From positions 62,001 through 126,000 of the forward strand of contig NZ_JAUZQF010000005.1 of NCBI RefSeq assembly GCF_030718205.1: a stretch of DNA of 64,000 bases, written 5' to 3'. Below the pieces are notes generated by a model. The model worked only from the letters and a program-made list of their open reading frames with translations. It had not been told where the DNA came from and did no database searches. A program made the translations under genes and the position numbers. This document shows positions 1 to 7,704 of the stretch, in pieces; the first letter of the stretch is position 1, and each line of letters starts with the position of its first letter. Source of the DNA: Nonomuraea turcica (lineage in GTDB: Bacteria; Actinomycetota; Actinomycetes; Streptosporangiales; Streptosporangiaceae).

Positions 1-788
1 TTGACCTGCACCAGCTCAAGCGACATCGCGGCACCGACCCTGCCCAGGCCGACCGCCGACAAGCGAGCCACCTTGTCGGCCCCCACGATGGGCCGCGGCA
101 CGGCCTGCTTGACCCCACCACCATCACTCAGGAGAACGACGTCGGGGGCGAGGATCTCCAGCAGACTCTGCAGATCACCCGTTTCGACCGCCCGCTGGAA
201 CGCCTCCAGCGCACCACGCGTCTCGGCCGAGGAGACCACACCACGCGGCCGACGCGCCGCCACGTGAGCCCGCGCCCGGTGAGCGATCTGCCGGACCGCG
301 GACGCGCTCTTGCCGACGGCTTCCGCGATCTCGTCATAGCCCAGATCGAACACCTCGCGCAGCACGAACACCGCCCGCTCAGCCGGCGTGAGCGTCTCCA
401 ACACCAGCAGCATCGCCATCGAGACGCTCTCGGCCAACTCGACATCCTCGGCCACATCCGGCGCGGTCAGCAACGGCTCCGGCAGCCAAGGGCCGACGTA
501 GGACTCCTTGCGCCGGCCCAGCGTACGCAGCCGCGTCAGCGCCTGCCGAGTGGCGATCTTGACCAGGTACGCCCGCTGATCCCGCACCGTGTCCAGGTCG
601 ACGTCCGCCCACCGCAGCCAGGTCTCCTGCAGGACATCCTCGGCGTCGGCGGCCGAGCCCAGCATCTCGTAGGCGACGGTGAACAGCAGGCTGCGGTAGG
701 CGACGAACGCGTCAGTAGCGGGGTCCGAGCTGCCTTCCTCGTTCATGTCCCCGCCGCGACCTCCGGCGCTGTCCGCAACGCTGGCCAT
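1..788 (-). CDS. ECF RNA polymerase sigma factor, SigJ-like, with C-terminal SnoaL-type domain (3' end cut by window)
   Basis: The frame stays open from ATG 788 off the left edge, so at least 262 residues are present and the C-terminus is missing. Region sigma-2 lies at about residues 28-95 (AEDVLQETWLRW is the promoter-melting helix). Region sigma-4 lies at about 125-175, with LTPAERAVFVLREVF and an HTH ending SAVRQIAHRARAHV. After it comes a SnoaL/NTF2-like stretch (ALEAFQRAVETGDLQSLLEILAPDVV), as in the SigJ/ECF41 group, where that domain modulates activity in place of a separate anti-sigma factor. I chose ATG 788 because CAGGAG lies 6 bases upstream; ATG 746 is an alternative. The gene is transcribed away from the DinB gene. 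The partner carboxymuconolactone-type gene common in ECF41 loci would lie outside the window, if present. Confidence 0.85.
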   Translation of the reverse strand, partial: MASVADSAGGRGGDMNEEGSSDPATDAFVAYRSLLFTVAYEMLGSAADAEDVLQETWLRWADVDLDTVRDQRAYLVKIATRQALTRLRTLGRRKESYVGPWLPEPLLTAPDVAEDVELAESVSMAMLLVLETLTPAERAVFVLREVFDLGYDEIAEAVGKSASAVRQIAHRARAHVAARRPRGVVSSAETRGALEAFQRAVETGDLQSLLEILAPDVVLLSDGGGVKQAVPRPIVGADKVARLSAVGLGRVGAAMSLELVQV

Positions 789-900
789 GGGTGGCTCCTG
801 TCTGCCGGCTCTCAACGGTGTCACCCACAAGACGCCGGACCCTGCCCTGTTGTGACACCAAAACGGCAAAGAGCGTAGTGCACTCCTTGCATGATGCCTC

Positions 901-947
901 CTGCCCTGCGGGACCCTAAGTCCCGGGCAGTGATCTTCACTGATCAC
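901..947. terminator. Two adjacent inverted repeats between divergent genes
   Basis: Positions 901-930 form a bulged hairpin: CTGCCC pairs with GGGCAG, GGGAC pairs with GTCCC, with a three-base bulge on the left arm. Positions 930-947 are GTGATC-6 nt-GATCAC. Both lie just beyond the 3' end of a short minus-strand coding-like remnant (stop at 937). They could be that lost gene's terminator, or an operator between the divergent sigma-factor and DinB genes. There is no clear T-run. Confidence 0.35.
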
Positions 948-1060
948 GAATCTCCGGCAGCGCGGGGAGCGTGATCCCGTCCTCTGCGACGATCGCTGCG
1001 AGGACCTCGGCAAGCAGTGTGGCTGTGAGCGATAGTTGGCGGAGCCGACGCCAGGCAGCT
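937..1060 (-). pseudogene. Possible C-terminal fragment of an unidentified gene
   Basis: The minus strand upstream of the stop at 937 reads LLAEVLAAIVAEDGITLP and then ALPEIRDQ. It uses G/C-rich third codon positions and looks like a genuine protein C-terminus, but it has no start and runs into the DinB promoter region. I cannot assign a family. The rest of 789-1103 holds nothing else that I can support. Confidence 0.25.
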
Positions 1061-1103
1061 CGCAACCTGAGCCCACCGGCGCAGCCTGACAGAATCGTGA
1101 CCC

Positions 1104-1688
1104 ATGATCGACGATTTCGCGAAAGACAACCTGCACGGGAGACTGCGGCGGGACCGCAAGGCGCTGCTCTGGAAACTCGACGGCTTGTCCGAATACGACG
1201 CCCGCCGACCTTTGACAGCGACCGGGACCAACCTCCTCGGCCTGGTCAAACACGTGGCCAGCGTCGAGGCCCGGTACTTCGGCGAGGTCTTCGACCGCCC
1301 TTCGCCGGAACCGCTGCCCCGGTGGCAGGACTCCGACGGCAGCGATCTGTGGGCGACCGAGGACGAGACCCGCGAGCAGATCATCGGGTTCTATCGGCGC
1401 ACGTGGGAACACTCGGACGCGACGATCAACGCGCTTCCCCTCGACGCCCCCGGCCACGTGCCGTGGTGGCCGGAGCCTTATGCCGACACGAACCTGTTCG
1501 CCGTCATGGTCCATGTCCTCGGCGAGTCCATCCGGCATGCCGGGCACGCCGATATCCTGCGCGAGGGCCTCGACGGCCGGACCGGGTTGCGCGCCGAACA
1601 CGAGAAGCAGATCGACGAGGAAGCCCGTGCAGCCTACTGCGCGAAGATCGAAGCGGCCGCCAGGGCGGCCGCAACAATCAAGGCTTAA
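1104..1688 (+). CDS. DinB/DUF664 family protein (mycothiol-transferase-like fold)
   Basis: This 194-aa protein fits the DinB superfamily, in whose actinobacterial members a four-helix bundle holds a metal for thiol-dependent (mycothiol or bacillithiol) chemistry. Likely metal ligands are His50 (in LVKHVASVEARYFG) and the histidines of the IRHAGH segment near 145-148, the expected spacing for DUF664 proteins. There is no signal peptide or membrane segment, so it should be cytosolic. It stands alone and ends in a strong hairpin. The substrate cannot be read from sequence; DUF664 proteins are often annotated as putative detoxification enzymes. Confidence 0.8.
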   Translation: MIDDFAKDNLHGRLRRDRKALLWKLDGLSEYDARRPLTATGTNLLGLVKHVASVEARYFGEVFDRPSPEPLPRWQDSDGSDLWATEDETREQIIGFYRRTWEHSDATINALPLDAPGHVPWWPEPYADTNLFAVMVHVLGESIRHAGHADILREGLDGRTGLRAEHEKQIDEEARAAYCAKIEAAARAAATIKA

Positions 1689-1699
1689 CCACAATCGCG

Positions 1700-1734
1700 C
1701 CACCGTGGCCCCGCCAAGGGCTGGGCCACGGTGG
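1700..1734 (+). terminator. Rho-independent-like terminator of the DinB gene
   Basis: A perfect 12-bp inverted repeat (CCACCGTGGCCC and its complement, 11-nt loop) begins 12 bases after the DinB stop codon. There is no long U-tract, as is common in actinomycetes. Confidence 0.75.
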
Positions 1735-2044
1735 CTCTCCGCACGCTCGGTTCTTCTTGGGTCCGGGCTGCGTTCGGTCAACTTGGCCTACGTGAAAGAA
1801 GAGATCATCGTCCTCTGACCTGCTGGAAGGGTCCTCCAACCCTAGATAACCATCGATGTCCGGCCACACCTGCCCGGGCGCGCGGGCTCGCCCGGGCAGT
1901 GTGGACCGGTTGGAGATTGCAGTCCGAGAGCGAGGCGAGCGGTTCCGAGCATGAGTGCCTCTGTCTCCTGCGCCGGGTGGAGACCGGCGCCTGAGACCGC
2001 CGTGGAAGAGGTACGCAACGTGTGCCGAACGGCAGGGCCGCCGC

Positions 2045-2093
2045 GCTAGTGGGGCGCTAGCCAGCAGCTAGTCCGCAGCTAGCCGGCGGCTAG
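2045..2093. repeat. Five GCTAG elements at exact 11-bp spacing (possible SARP/OmpR-type direct-repeat operator)
   Basis: GCTAG starts at 2045, 2056, 2067, 2078 and 2089, exactly 11 bp apart. The heptamers read GCTAGTG, GCTAGCC, GCTAGTC, GCTAGCC and GCTAGAT, so the consensus is roughly GCTAGYC. An 11-bp step puts every copy on nearly the same DNA face. It matches the known spacing of heptamer repeats bound by Streptomyces antibiotic regulatory proteins (OmpR-type winged helix). The array lies about 145 bp before the start of the secreted protein gene at 2238. The gap 1735-2237 contains no other feature I can support. Confidence 0.6.
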
Positions 2094-2237
2094 ATTCTCG
2101 ACGAACCGGCGACCGGCGATCTACGTCTGCGCGGACAGTCGGCGAACTGTGCTCAGGATGTCTATCGTCGGGCCCTGGCCTTGCCGCAGGCTCCGTTTCG
2201 GGCGGAATCAGGTCCGCCCGGACGAAAGGAAATCAGG

Positions 2238-2615
2238 ATGAAGAATCTGTTCAAGGCCGCTGTGGTCGGCGCCGCCGTGATCGCTTCCGGTGCCGTGATG
2301 GCACAGCCGGCGATGGCGAGCAACCTCTCGTGGACCTTTGGCGACGGCGTCGTCTCCTATGCCGACAGCGGGAACAAGTTCTGCATTCGGGCGTACGACT
2401 CCGAGGGCGCCCGCCAGATCAAGGTGCTGTGGAGGCCCACCGGCACCAGTAACTCGGTCACCTTTACGGACAAGAACAACTACTACGGCCACTCGGGTGG
2501 CACCTGCTGGAACCTGACCAGCACGGAGAACGTCAGCATTACCCTCACCGCCTCGTCATACTGGGGCGAGCGCGGCACGTGGAAGGCTCAGGGGCACAAG
2601 ACCATCACCACCTGA
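2238..2615 (+). CDS. Small secreted protein of unknown function
   Basis: A 125-aa protein with a classical Sec signal peptide: MKNLFK, then a hydrophobic core, with a likely AMA cleavage near residue 27. The mature part is about 98 aa, rich in Ser/Thr/Asn/Trp/Tyr, with two cysteines (KFCIRAYD and GGTCWNLT) that could form one disulfide. The predicted build is a small beta-sandwich, consistent with a secreted binding or inhibitor-like protein. ATG 2238 is chosen over an upstream ATG at 2181 because GAAAGGA lies 7 bases before it and the signal peptide begins there. The phased repeat at 2045-2093 is the obvious control candidate. I do not recognise the family. Confidence 0.75.
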   Translation: MKNLFKAAVVGAAVIASGAVMAQPAMASNLSWTFGDGVVSYADSGNKFCIRAYDSEGARQIKVLWRPTGTSNSVTFTDKNNYYGHSGGTCWNLTSTENVSITLTASSYWGERGTWKAQGHKTITT

Positions 2616-2621
2616 CCACCT

Positions 2622-2646
2622 CCCGCACGCGGAAAAGCGCGCGGGG
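2622..2646 (+). terminator. Terminator of the small secreted protein gene
   Basis: An imperfect GC hairpin (CCCGCACGCG, then GAAAAG, then CGCGCGGG; one bulged base) begins 7 bases after the stop codon at 2615. Confidence 0.5.
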
Positions 2647-2759
2647 CCTGGTGCGGGTTCGGGGATCACCGGCGGTCTCCTCTGTGACAGAGAACGTGTT
2701 GCCTTCGATCCTGGAGGCGCCCGGCGGAACTGCCGGCGGGAATCAGGGAAGGATCTTGT

Positions 2760-2792
2760 ATGTGACAGGGAATGGTCACTTCCCTGTCACAT
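2760..2792. repeat. Perfect 13-bp inverted repeat with 7-nt loop
   Basis: ATGTGACAGGGAA at 2760-2772 pairs perfectly with TTCCCTGTCACAT at 2780-2792; the loop is TGGTCAC. A related half-copy, TGTGACAGAGAA, lies near 2682-2693. The AT content is higher than the surroundings and there is no T-run, so this may be a protein-binding site or the scar of a small palindromic element rather than a terminator. Confidence 0.5.
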
Positions 2793-2908
2793 CGATGCAG
2801 GTGGCTTCTGCCTTGTGGCCTGCTTCCAGGTCAGCGACCCCGTGCCGTCTGGTTCCTGCTTGACCGCCCATGGCCTTGGCGCAGCCGGAGGATCGCCGTG
2901 GCGCTGAG

Positions 2909-3151
2909 CTACGTCAGGGCAACAGCGATGCTTCGGCCGCCGAAGAAGGTCGTGAACACCTCGATGGGCAAGATGGCGCGGCGGGCAGCCTCGGTGTGGC
3001 CGGTGAGCAGGACCAAGTGCCCGCCCCTGCCGAGGGTGGGCTGCTCGGGGAGGCGGATCTCCTTGTGGACCGAGGCCATGACCAGGTGGCCGTCGGCCAG
3101 CAGGCCCCCCGTCGGGGAATACCCCGGGCATCGGCAAGCCCCGGACTCCAC
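2909..3151 (-). pseudogene. Coding-like C-terminal fragment, unknown family
   Basis: This minus-strand frame of about 80 codons ends at 2909. It has strongly G/C-biased third positions over GGLLADGHLVMASVHKE, GGHLVLLTGHTEAARRAIL and PIEVFTTFFGGRSIAVALT, and reads as real protein rather than shadow. The frame continues into the 3' end of the TetR gene without a credible ribosome site; GTG 3151 is the only plausible start and is weak. It is therefore either a remnant missing its front or a small gene downstream of the TetR gene. I do not recognise the family. Otherwise 2647-3195 holds only the palindrome at 2760. Confidence 0.35.
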
Positions 3152-3195
3152 CCGTGACCAGGCGCGGCCGCCGCTGTGCCCTTTCGGTGTGGCAT

Positions 3196-3960
3196 TTAGG
3201 CATGGCTCCGCCCCTCTCGGTGCGCCGACATCGGAGACTCGGCCGTTGACGGGAGGGCCGCGGCGATGCAGTCGAGGACGCGCTGGAGTCCGTGCCGGAA
3301 CTGGTCGTCGCGGCTCTGGTGCAGCCGGCGCGCCTCCATCACGATCTTGCTGAAGATCGGGTACTCCCCGCTCTCCAGCAGCTGCTCGACGCGCGGCCCG
3401 CTCCGCACCATCCATTCCGACTCGCTGAGCCCGCTGCGGCGGACCTCCTCGGCCCAGCCGATTTCCTCGCGGACGGCGCCCTCGACGTAGCCGTTCAGCA
3501 TGGCCATGAGGCCGAGATTCTCGTCGATGGAGACGTGGGCGTCGAGGGCACCCATCACCCGTTCGATCACGAGCAGCTGGTTGGGGCCGAAGCTGGGGAG
3601 TGACCGCTGCACGGTGGCGATCCACGGGTGCCGCAGCCACATCGCCCGCAGCCCGTCGGCGTAGCGCGTCAGATCCGCGCGCCAGTCGCCCGAGGGCATG
3701 CCCTCGACGTCGATCTCACCCTGCAGCCGGTCGGCGATGAGCTCGACGAGGTCGTCTCGGCTCGGGACGTACCGGTAGAGGGACATCGCGCCCGCACCGA
3801 TCTCGGCGGCGATCCGCCGCATCGTGGCGGCCTCCAGCCCCTCGGCGTCGGCGATCCGGATCGCCGCCTCGGTGATCTGCGCACGGCTGTAGGCCGGTTT
3901 CCGCCCATAGGCCGGGCGCTCGGGCCGCATCCAGATGTTCACGTACTCGGCGTCGGTCAC
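3196..3960 (-). CDS. TetR family regulator with TetR_C-like ligand domain
   Basis: With GTG 3960 as start the product is 254 aa; GGGAGGGG lies just upstream, and ATG 3987 is an alternative. The N-terminal HTH is at about residues 20-65 (ITEAAIRIADAEGLEAATMRR, then LYRYVPSRDDLVELI). The long C-terminal domain starting LTRYADGLRAMWLRHPWI is typical of the tetracycline-repressor-type C domain. The gene is divergent from the DrrAB-like exporter and very likely represses it and itself through the two GTAC-N3-GTAC palindromes at 3980-4036. The ligand is presumably an exported hydrophobic compound; this is inference from context. Confidence 0.88.
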   Translation of the reverse strand: MTDAEYVNIWMRPERPAYGRKPAYSRAQITEAAIRIADAEGLEAATMRRIAAEIGAGAMSLYRYVPSRDDLVELIADRLQGEIDVEGMPSGDWRADLTRYADGLRAMWLRHPWIATVQRSLPSFGPNQLLVIERVMGALDAHVSIDENLGLMAMLNGYVEGAVREEIGWAEEVRRSGLSESEWMVRSGPRVEQLLESGEYPIFSKIVMEARRLHQSRDDQFRHGLQRVLDCIAAALPSTAESPMSAHREGRSHA

Positions 3961-3979
3961 CGTTCCACCCCTCCCGGTT

Positions 3980-4036
3980 GCGTACATAGTACCCATTCGC
4001 TTAGTCTGGCCGCCACGAACGCGTACAACGTACCCA
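3980..4036. promoter_or_regulatory. Twin TetR operators in the divergent promoter
   Basis: GCGTACATAGTACCCA (3980-3995) and GCGTACAACGTACCCA (4021-4036) are near-identical direct repeats, 41 bp apart (about four helical turns). Each contains the dyad GTAC-N3-GTAC. They sit between the TetR start and the ABC transporter start at 4048, one in the regulator's 5' region and one next to the exporter ribosome site (GGAGGGAAC). Confidence 0.7.
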
Positions 4037-4047
4037 ATGGAGGGAAC

Positions 4048-4992
4048 ATGGCGGATCCGATCGTGGTCGCCGAGGGGCTGCACAAGTCCTTCGGCGGCAC
4101 CCATGCACTACGGGGCCTGGACCTGAGCGTCCCGAAAGGAACGGTCTGCGGGGTGCTGGGGCCCAACGGCGCGGGGAAGACGACCGCGGTGCGCATCCTG
4201 GCGACCTTGTCCGACCCTGATGCCGGGCAGGCCCGCATCGCCGGACACGACGTCGTCCGCGAGGCCGGCAAGGTGCGCGAGCGGATCGGGCTCGCGGGCC
4301 AGTACGCCGCCGTGGACGAGAAGCTCACCGGTCGCGGCAACCTGCGCATGTTCGGGCGCCTCTACCACCTGTCCCGCCGCCAGGCGCACCAGCGGGCCGA
4401 CGAGTTGCTGGAACGCTTCGGCCTGGTGGACGCCGCCGACCGCCCGGTCACCGGCTACTCCGGCGGCATGCGCCGCCGGCTCGACCTGATCACCTGCCTC
4501 ATCCTGCGCCCCGACGTGCTCTTCTTGGACGAGCCCACCACCGGCCTGGACCCGCGCAGCCGCGGCGAGATCTGGGACAGCATCCGCGAGCTGGTGGCCG
4601 ACGGCACCACGGTGCTGCTCACCACCCAGTACCTGGACGAAGCCGACCAGCTGGCCGACGACATCGCCGTCGTCGACCACGGGCAGGTGATCGCCACGGG
4701 CACGCCCGACGAGCTGAAGGCCACGATCGGCGACCACCTCGACATCACCCTCGAAGACCCCGCCGCACTGCCTGCAGCGGCGACCGTCCTGAACACCCTG
4801 GCCGGCACCGAACCCACGACGACCGACGCCGACCGGCTCAGCGTCGCCCTGCCCGCCACCGGCCTCCGCCTCGCCGACATCGTGCGCGAGCTCGACCACG
4901 CCGGAGTCGCCGCCGCCGACGTGAGCCTGCGCCGCCCCAGCCTCGACGAGGTGTTCCTGCGCCTCACCGACCGCAAGGAGCCCGTCCGATGA
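4048..4992 (+). CDS. DrrA-like ABC transporter ATP-binding protein
   Basis: A 314-aa ATPase of the daunorubicin-resistance (DrrA) family, which powers export of hydrophobic drugs. Walker A is GPNGAGKTT (38-46), the signature is YSGGMRRR (137-144), Walker B with the catalytic Glu is LFLDEPTTGLD (158-168), and the switch His is replaced by Gln in LLTTQYLDEADQL, as is usual in this family. The C-terminal extension of about 90 residues, ending PSLDEVFLRLTDR, is the DrrA-type tail. ATG 4048 follows GGAGGGAAC. It overlaps the permease by 4 bp and is controlled by the divergent TetR. Confidence 0.92.
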   Translation: MADPIVVAEGLHKSFGGTHALRGLDLSVPKGTVCGVLGPNGAGKTTAVRILATLSDPDAGQARIAGHDVVREAGKVRERIGLAGQYAAVDEKLTGRGNLRMFGRLYHLSRRQAHQRADELLERFGLVDAADRPVTGYSGGMRRRLDLITCLILRPDVLFLDEPTTGLDPRSRGEIWDSIRELVADGTTVLLTTQYLDEADQLADDIAVVDHGQVIATGTPDELKATIGDHLDITLEDPAALPAAATVLNTLAGTEPTTTDADRLSVALPATGLRLADIVRELDHAGVAAADVSLRRPSLDEVFLRLTDRKEPVR

Positions 4993-5810
4993 CCGCCCTC
5001 ACCCCACCGCTGAGCCACCGCCTGCGCTGGACCTTCGCCGACGGACTGACCCTGGTCGGCCGCGAGCTGGGCCGGCTACGGCAAGAACCCGGGCAGATCA
5101 TCGCCGCGCTGATCTTCCCGGTCGTCATGGTGGTGCTGTTCGGGTACGTCTTCGGCAGCGCGATCCAGGTGCCGGGCGGCGGCGACTACCGCGAGTACCT
5201 CATGCCCGGCCTGTTCGCGATGGTGACCTTCTCCGCGTGGATGGGGGTCATGACGCGGGTGGCCACTGACGCCTCCCGCGGTGTGATGGACCGGTTCCGC
5301 TCCATGCCGATGGCGCGGTTGGCGGTGCCATTCGGGCAGACCGGCGCCGACCTGCTGACCGGCCTGCTGATGCTGGCCATCATGGTGGGCGCGGGCCTGC
5401 TGGTGGGCTGGCAGCCGCACCGCGGCCTGACCCCCACGGCCCAGGCGTTCCTGCTGATGATCGTGCTGCGGTACGCGCTGAGCTGGATGGGCGTCTATGT
5501 GGGCCTGGCGGTGAAGAACGACCAGGTCGCCGACGCGATGGTGCCGCTGGGCCTGCCGTTCACGATGCTGTCGAACGCGTTCGTCCCAACCGACGGCATG
5601 CCGGGCTGGCTGCGCTTCCTGGCCGACTGGAACCCGGTGAGCGCGCTCACCGCCGCCTCACGGGAGCTGTTCGGCAACCCGGGCGCCCCGTCCGGAAACG
5701 TGGCCTGGCCACTCGCGCATCCGGTGACCGCCGTCCTGCTCTGGTCGGCCGCGCTGCTGGTGATCTTCATCCCGCTGTCGCTCCGCGCCTACATCCGCAG
5801 AGGACGCTGA
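4989..5810 (+). CDS. DrrB-like ABC-2 type permease
   Basis: A 273-aa ABC-2 membrane protein with about six membrane helices; a short cytosolic N-terminus precedes the first at residues 35-55 (IIAALIFPVVMVVLFGYVFG). The conserved family segments VTRVATDASRGVMDRFRSMP and NAFVPTDGMPGWLRFLADWNP are present. Start ATG 4989 overlaps the end of the ATPase gene, so the two are translationally coupled and form the exporter dimer. Loss of one partner should abolish export. Substrate unknown. Confidence 0.92.
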   Translation: MTALTPPLSHRLRWTFADGLTLVGRELGRLRQEPGQIIAALIFPVVMVVLFGYVFGSAIQVPGGGDYREYLMPGLFAMVTFSAWMGVMTRVATDASRGVMDRFRSMPMARLAVPFGQTGADLLTGLLMLAIMVGAGLLVGWQPHRGLTPTAQAFLLMIVLRYALSWMGVYVGLAVKNDQVADAMVPLGLPFTMLSNAFVPTDGMPGWLRFLADWNPVSALTAASRELFGNPGAPSGNVAWPLAHPVTAVLLWSAALLVIFIPLSLRAYIRRGR

Positions 5811-5821
5811 ACGCTCCAGGC

Positions 5822-6085
5822 AGCTGCAGACCGCATGCACTCCTCCGATTAGTCATCGGTGGCTTGATCGCCGCGGTGGTCGCCGGCGCGGCGACCGCAG
5901 CCGTTGCCGCGGTGGGTGAGCTCGCCGGGATCAGCCTGGTTGTCGGCGGCGTGCCGATCCCGGTGTTCGGGTTCTCCGTGCTGACCTTCATCCTCTCCGT
6001 GGTGGGGTTGGTGCTGGCGCTGGTGCTGGCTCGCTCGGTTCGCCGCCCGCGCACGGTGTTCGTTCGTACCACGGTTGGCGCCTGA
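5822..6085 (+). pseudogene. Truncated DUF6069-type membrane protein gene
   Basis: In frame from about 5840 the sequence reads LLRLVIGGLIAAVVAGAA, then PIPVFGFSVLTFILSVVGL and RRPRTVFVRTTVGA, then stop. This matches the first two membrane helices of the DUF6069 family as I know it, whose members run about 130 aa. Here the last two helices are missing and no good start exists; only TTG 5864 lies in frame. It looks like a 3'-deleted gene. The following 6086-6278 contains another coding-like scrap (FELCTEGGGVVALRTWQQI) that I cannot place. Confidence 0.5.
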
Positions 6086-6278
6086 TCCTTTCCAAAGGAG
6101 TTCGAGCTCTGCACCGAGGGCGGCGGCGTGGTCGCCCTGCGCACCTGGCAGCAGATCGAGGACCGCAACGCGATGCTGCGCAGCCGGACGGCGCTGCCAT
6201 CCGAGGCCGAGGGTCACGCCGCCCATACCGCCCTCGCCCCGCCACAAGCACCTCTGAGGCAGCCGGCATGTGGCGCAC

Positions 6279-6300
6279 GTCACGTGACTGCACGTGTCAC
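6279..6300. promoter_or_regulatory. CACGTG-type palindromes upstream of the oxidoreductase pair
   Basis: GTCACGTGAC (6279-6288) is a perfect 10-bp palindrome, and GTGAC-N7-GTCAC (6284-6300) overlaps it. They lie about 60-80 bp before the start of the FAD oxidoreductase gene at 6361, as an operator would. No regulator gene is adjacent. Confidence 0.4.
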
Positions 6301-6360
6301 AAGGAGTGGGCCACCGGGATCTCATGTCCGACCAGCTCAGCCAATGCAAAGGACCATGTC

Positions 6361-7704
6361 ATGAACTCAGCACCTGAAACCCTTCGACGTGACTTCGGCG
6401 GCGACATCATCGAACCGGGCGCGGCCGACTACGCCGCGGCCAGTCGCTCGATACTGGCCTCCGGCAACCCGGCCTACGTGCTGCGTCCCAAGAGCGCCGC
6501 CGACGTGCAAGCCGCTGTCCGATTCGCCGCCGACGCGCGACTTGTGCTGTCGGTGCGTGGCGGCGGCCACTCCTTCGCCGGCTTCGGCACCAATGACGGC
6601 GGTGTGGTGATCGATCTCAGCGGGCTGTCGAGCGTGGAGGTCATCGACAAGGATCGGCACCTGGTGCGGATCGGCGGCGGCGCCACCTGGGGCCAGGTCG
6701 TGGCCGCGCTGGCTCCGCACGGGCTGGCGATCTCCTCCGGTGACACCAGGAGCGTCGGTGTCGGCGGGCTGACGTTGAGCGGCGGCATCGGCTGGAAGGT
6801 CAGGAAGTACGGCCTAGCGCTGGACAACCTGGTCGCGGCGAATGTGGTCACCGCCGGCGGGCAGCTCGTGTGCGCCAGCGCGACCGAGTACCCGGAGCTG
6901 TTCTGGGCGTTGCGCGGTGGTGGCGGCAACTTCGGTGTCGTGACCGCCTTCGAGTTCGCCGCCCACCCGACCACCGACGTCATCTTCGGCAAGATCACCT
7001 TCCCGGCCTCCGAGACGGCCGCGGTGCTGCAGGGCTGGGCGAACTACCTGCGTACCGCGCCGGAGGAGCTCACCTCCATCGCCACCCTGGCCAACCCGTT
7101 CGCGGGCGGCCCCGAGGCGCCGGTGGAGATCCAGGTCGCCTTCGACGGCGACGACCCCGAGCTCGCGGCCCAGGTCATCGACCCGATCCGGGCGCTGGGC
7201 ACGGTGCTCTCTGACGATGTCACGCTCATGCCTTACGGCGACGTGCTCGTGGACGGCGCGACCCCGCCGCCCGGCATCCAGCTCGTCACCCGCAGCGCCT
7301 TCGTCGGACCTACGTCGGTGCCCGGCGCCCTGCGGACCCTGACCGAGATCGCGACGGCGCAGGGCTCGCCGGTCATCGCCATCCGCAGCGTCGGCGGCGC
7401 CGTCTCCCGCGTCCCCGACGACGCCACCGCCTACGCCCACCGCCAGGCGGAACTGATGGTCATCACCACGACCGTCGGCCCTGAGCCCGTCATCGCCGCC
7501 GGCCAGCCCGCGTTCGACGCGGTCTGGGGCAAGCTCGCCCCGCACGTCACCGGCGCCTACGCCAACTTCCTGACCACTGCCACCGACAAGGACGTCGCCG
7601 CGGTCTACCCGTCCGCCACCTACCAGCGGCTCGCGGCGGTCAAGAGCGAGTACGACCCCGCCAACCTGTTCGCCGCCAACCACAACGTGAAGGGTTCCAA
7701 CTGA
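6361..7704 (+). CDS. FAD-binding oxidoreductase, berberine-bridge (BBE) type
   Basis: A 447-aa flavoprotein of the PCMH/BBE family. The FAD domain shows GGGHSFAG with His70, the residue that carries the 8-alpha-histidyl FAD link in this family, then SVGVGGLTLSGGIGW and WALRGGGGNFGVV. The second flavin-linking cysteine is absent: its loop reads SGDTRSVGVGG, so a single covalent bond is expected. The C-terminus (YPSATYQRLAAVKSEYDPANLFAANHN) is the usual BBE motif. ATG 6361 has AAAGGA 7 bases upstream. It overlaps the SDR gene by 1 base (TGATG). Such enzymes oxidise sugars, alcohols or natural-product ring carbons; the substrate is unknown. Confidence 0.88.
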   Translation: MNSAPETLRRDFGGDIIEPGAADYAAASRSILASGNPAYVLRPKSAADVQAAVRFAADARLVLSVRGGGHSFAGFGTNDGGVVIDLSGLSSVEVIDKDRHLVRIGGGATWGQVVAALAPHGLAISSGDTRSVGVGGLTLSGGIGWKVRKYGLALDNLVAANVVTAGGQLVCASATEYPELFWALRGGGGNFGVVTAFEFAAHPTTDVIFGKITFPASETAAVLQGWANYLRTAPEELTSIATLANPFAGGPEAPVEIQVAFDGDDPELAAQVIDPIRALGTVLSDDVTLMPYGDVLVDGATPPPGIQLVTRSAFVGPTSVPGALRTLTEIATAQGSPVIAIRSVGGAVSRVPDDATAYAHRQAELMVITTTVGPEPVIAAGQPAFDAVWGKLAPHVTGAYANFLTTATDKDVAAVYPSATYQRLAAVKSEYDPANLFAANHNVKGSN

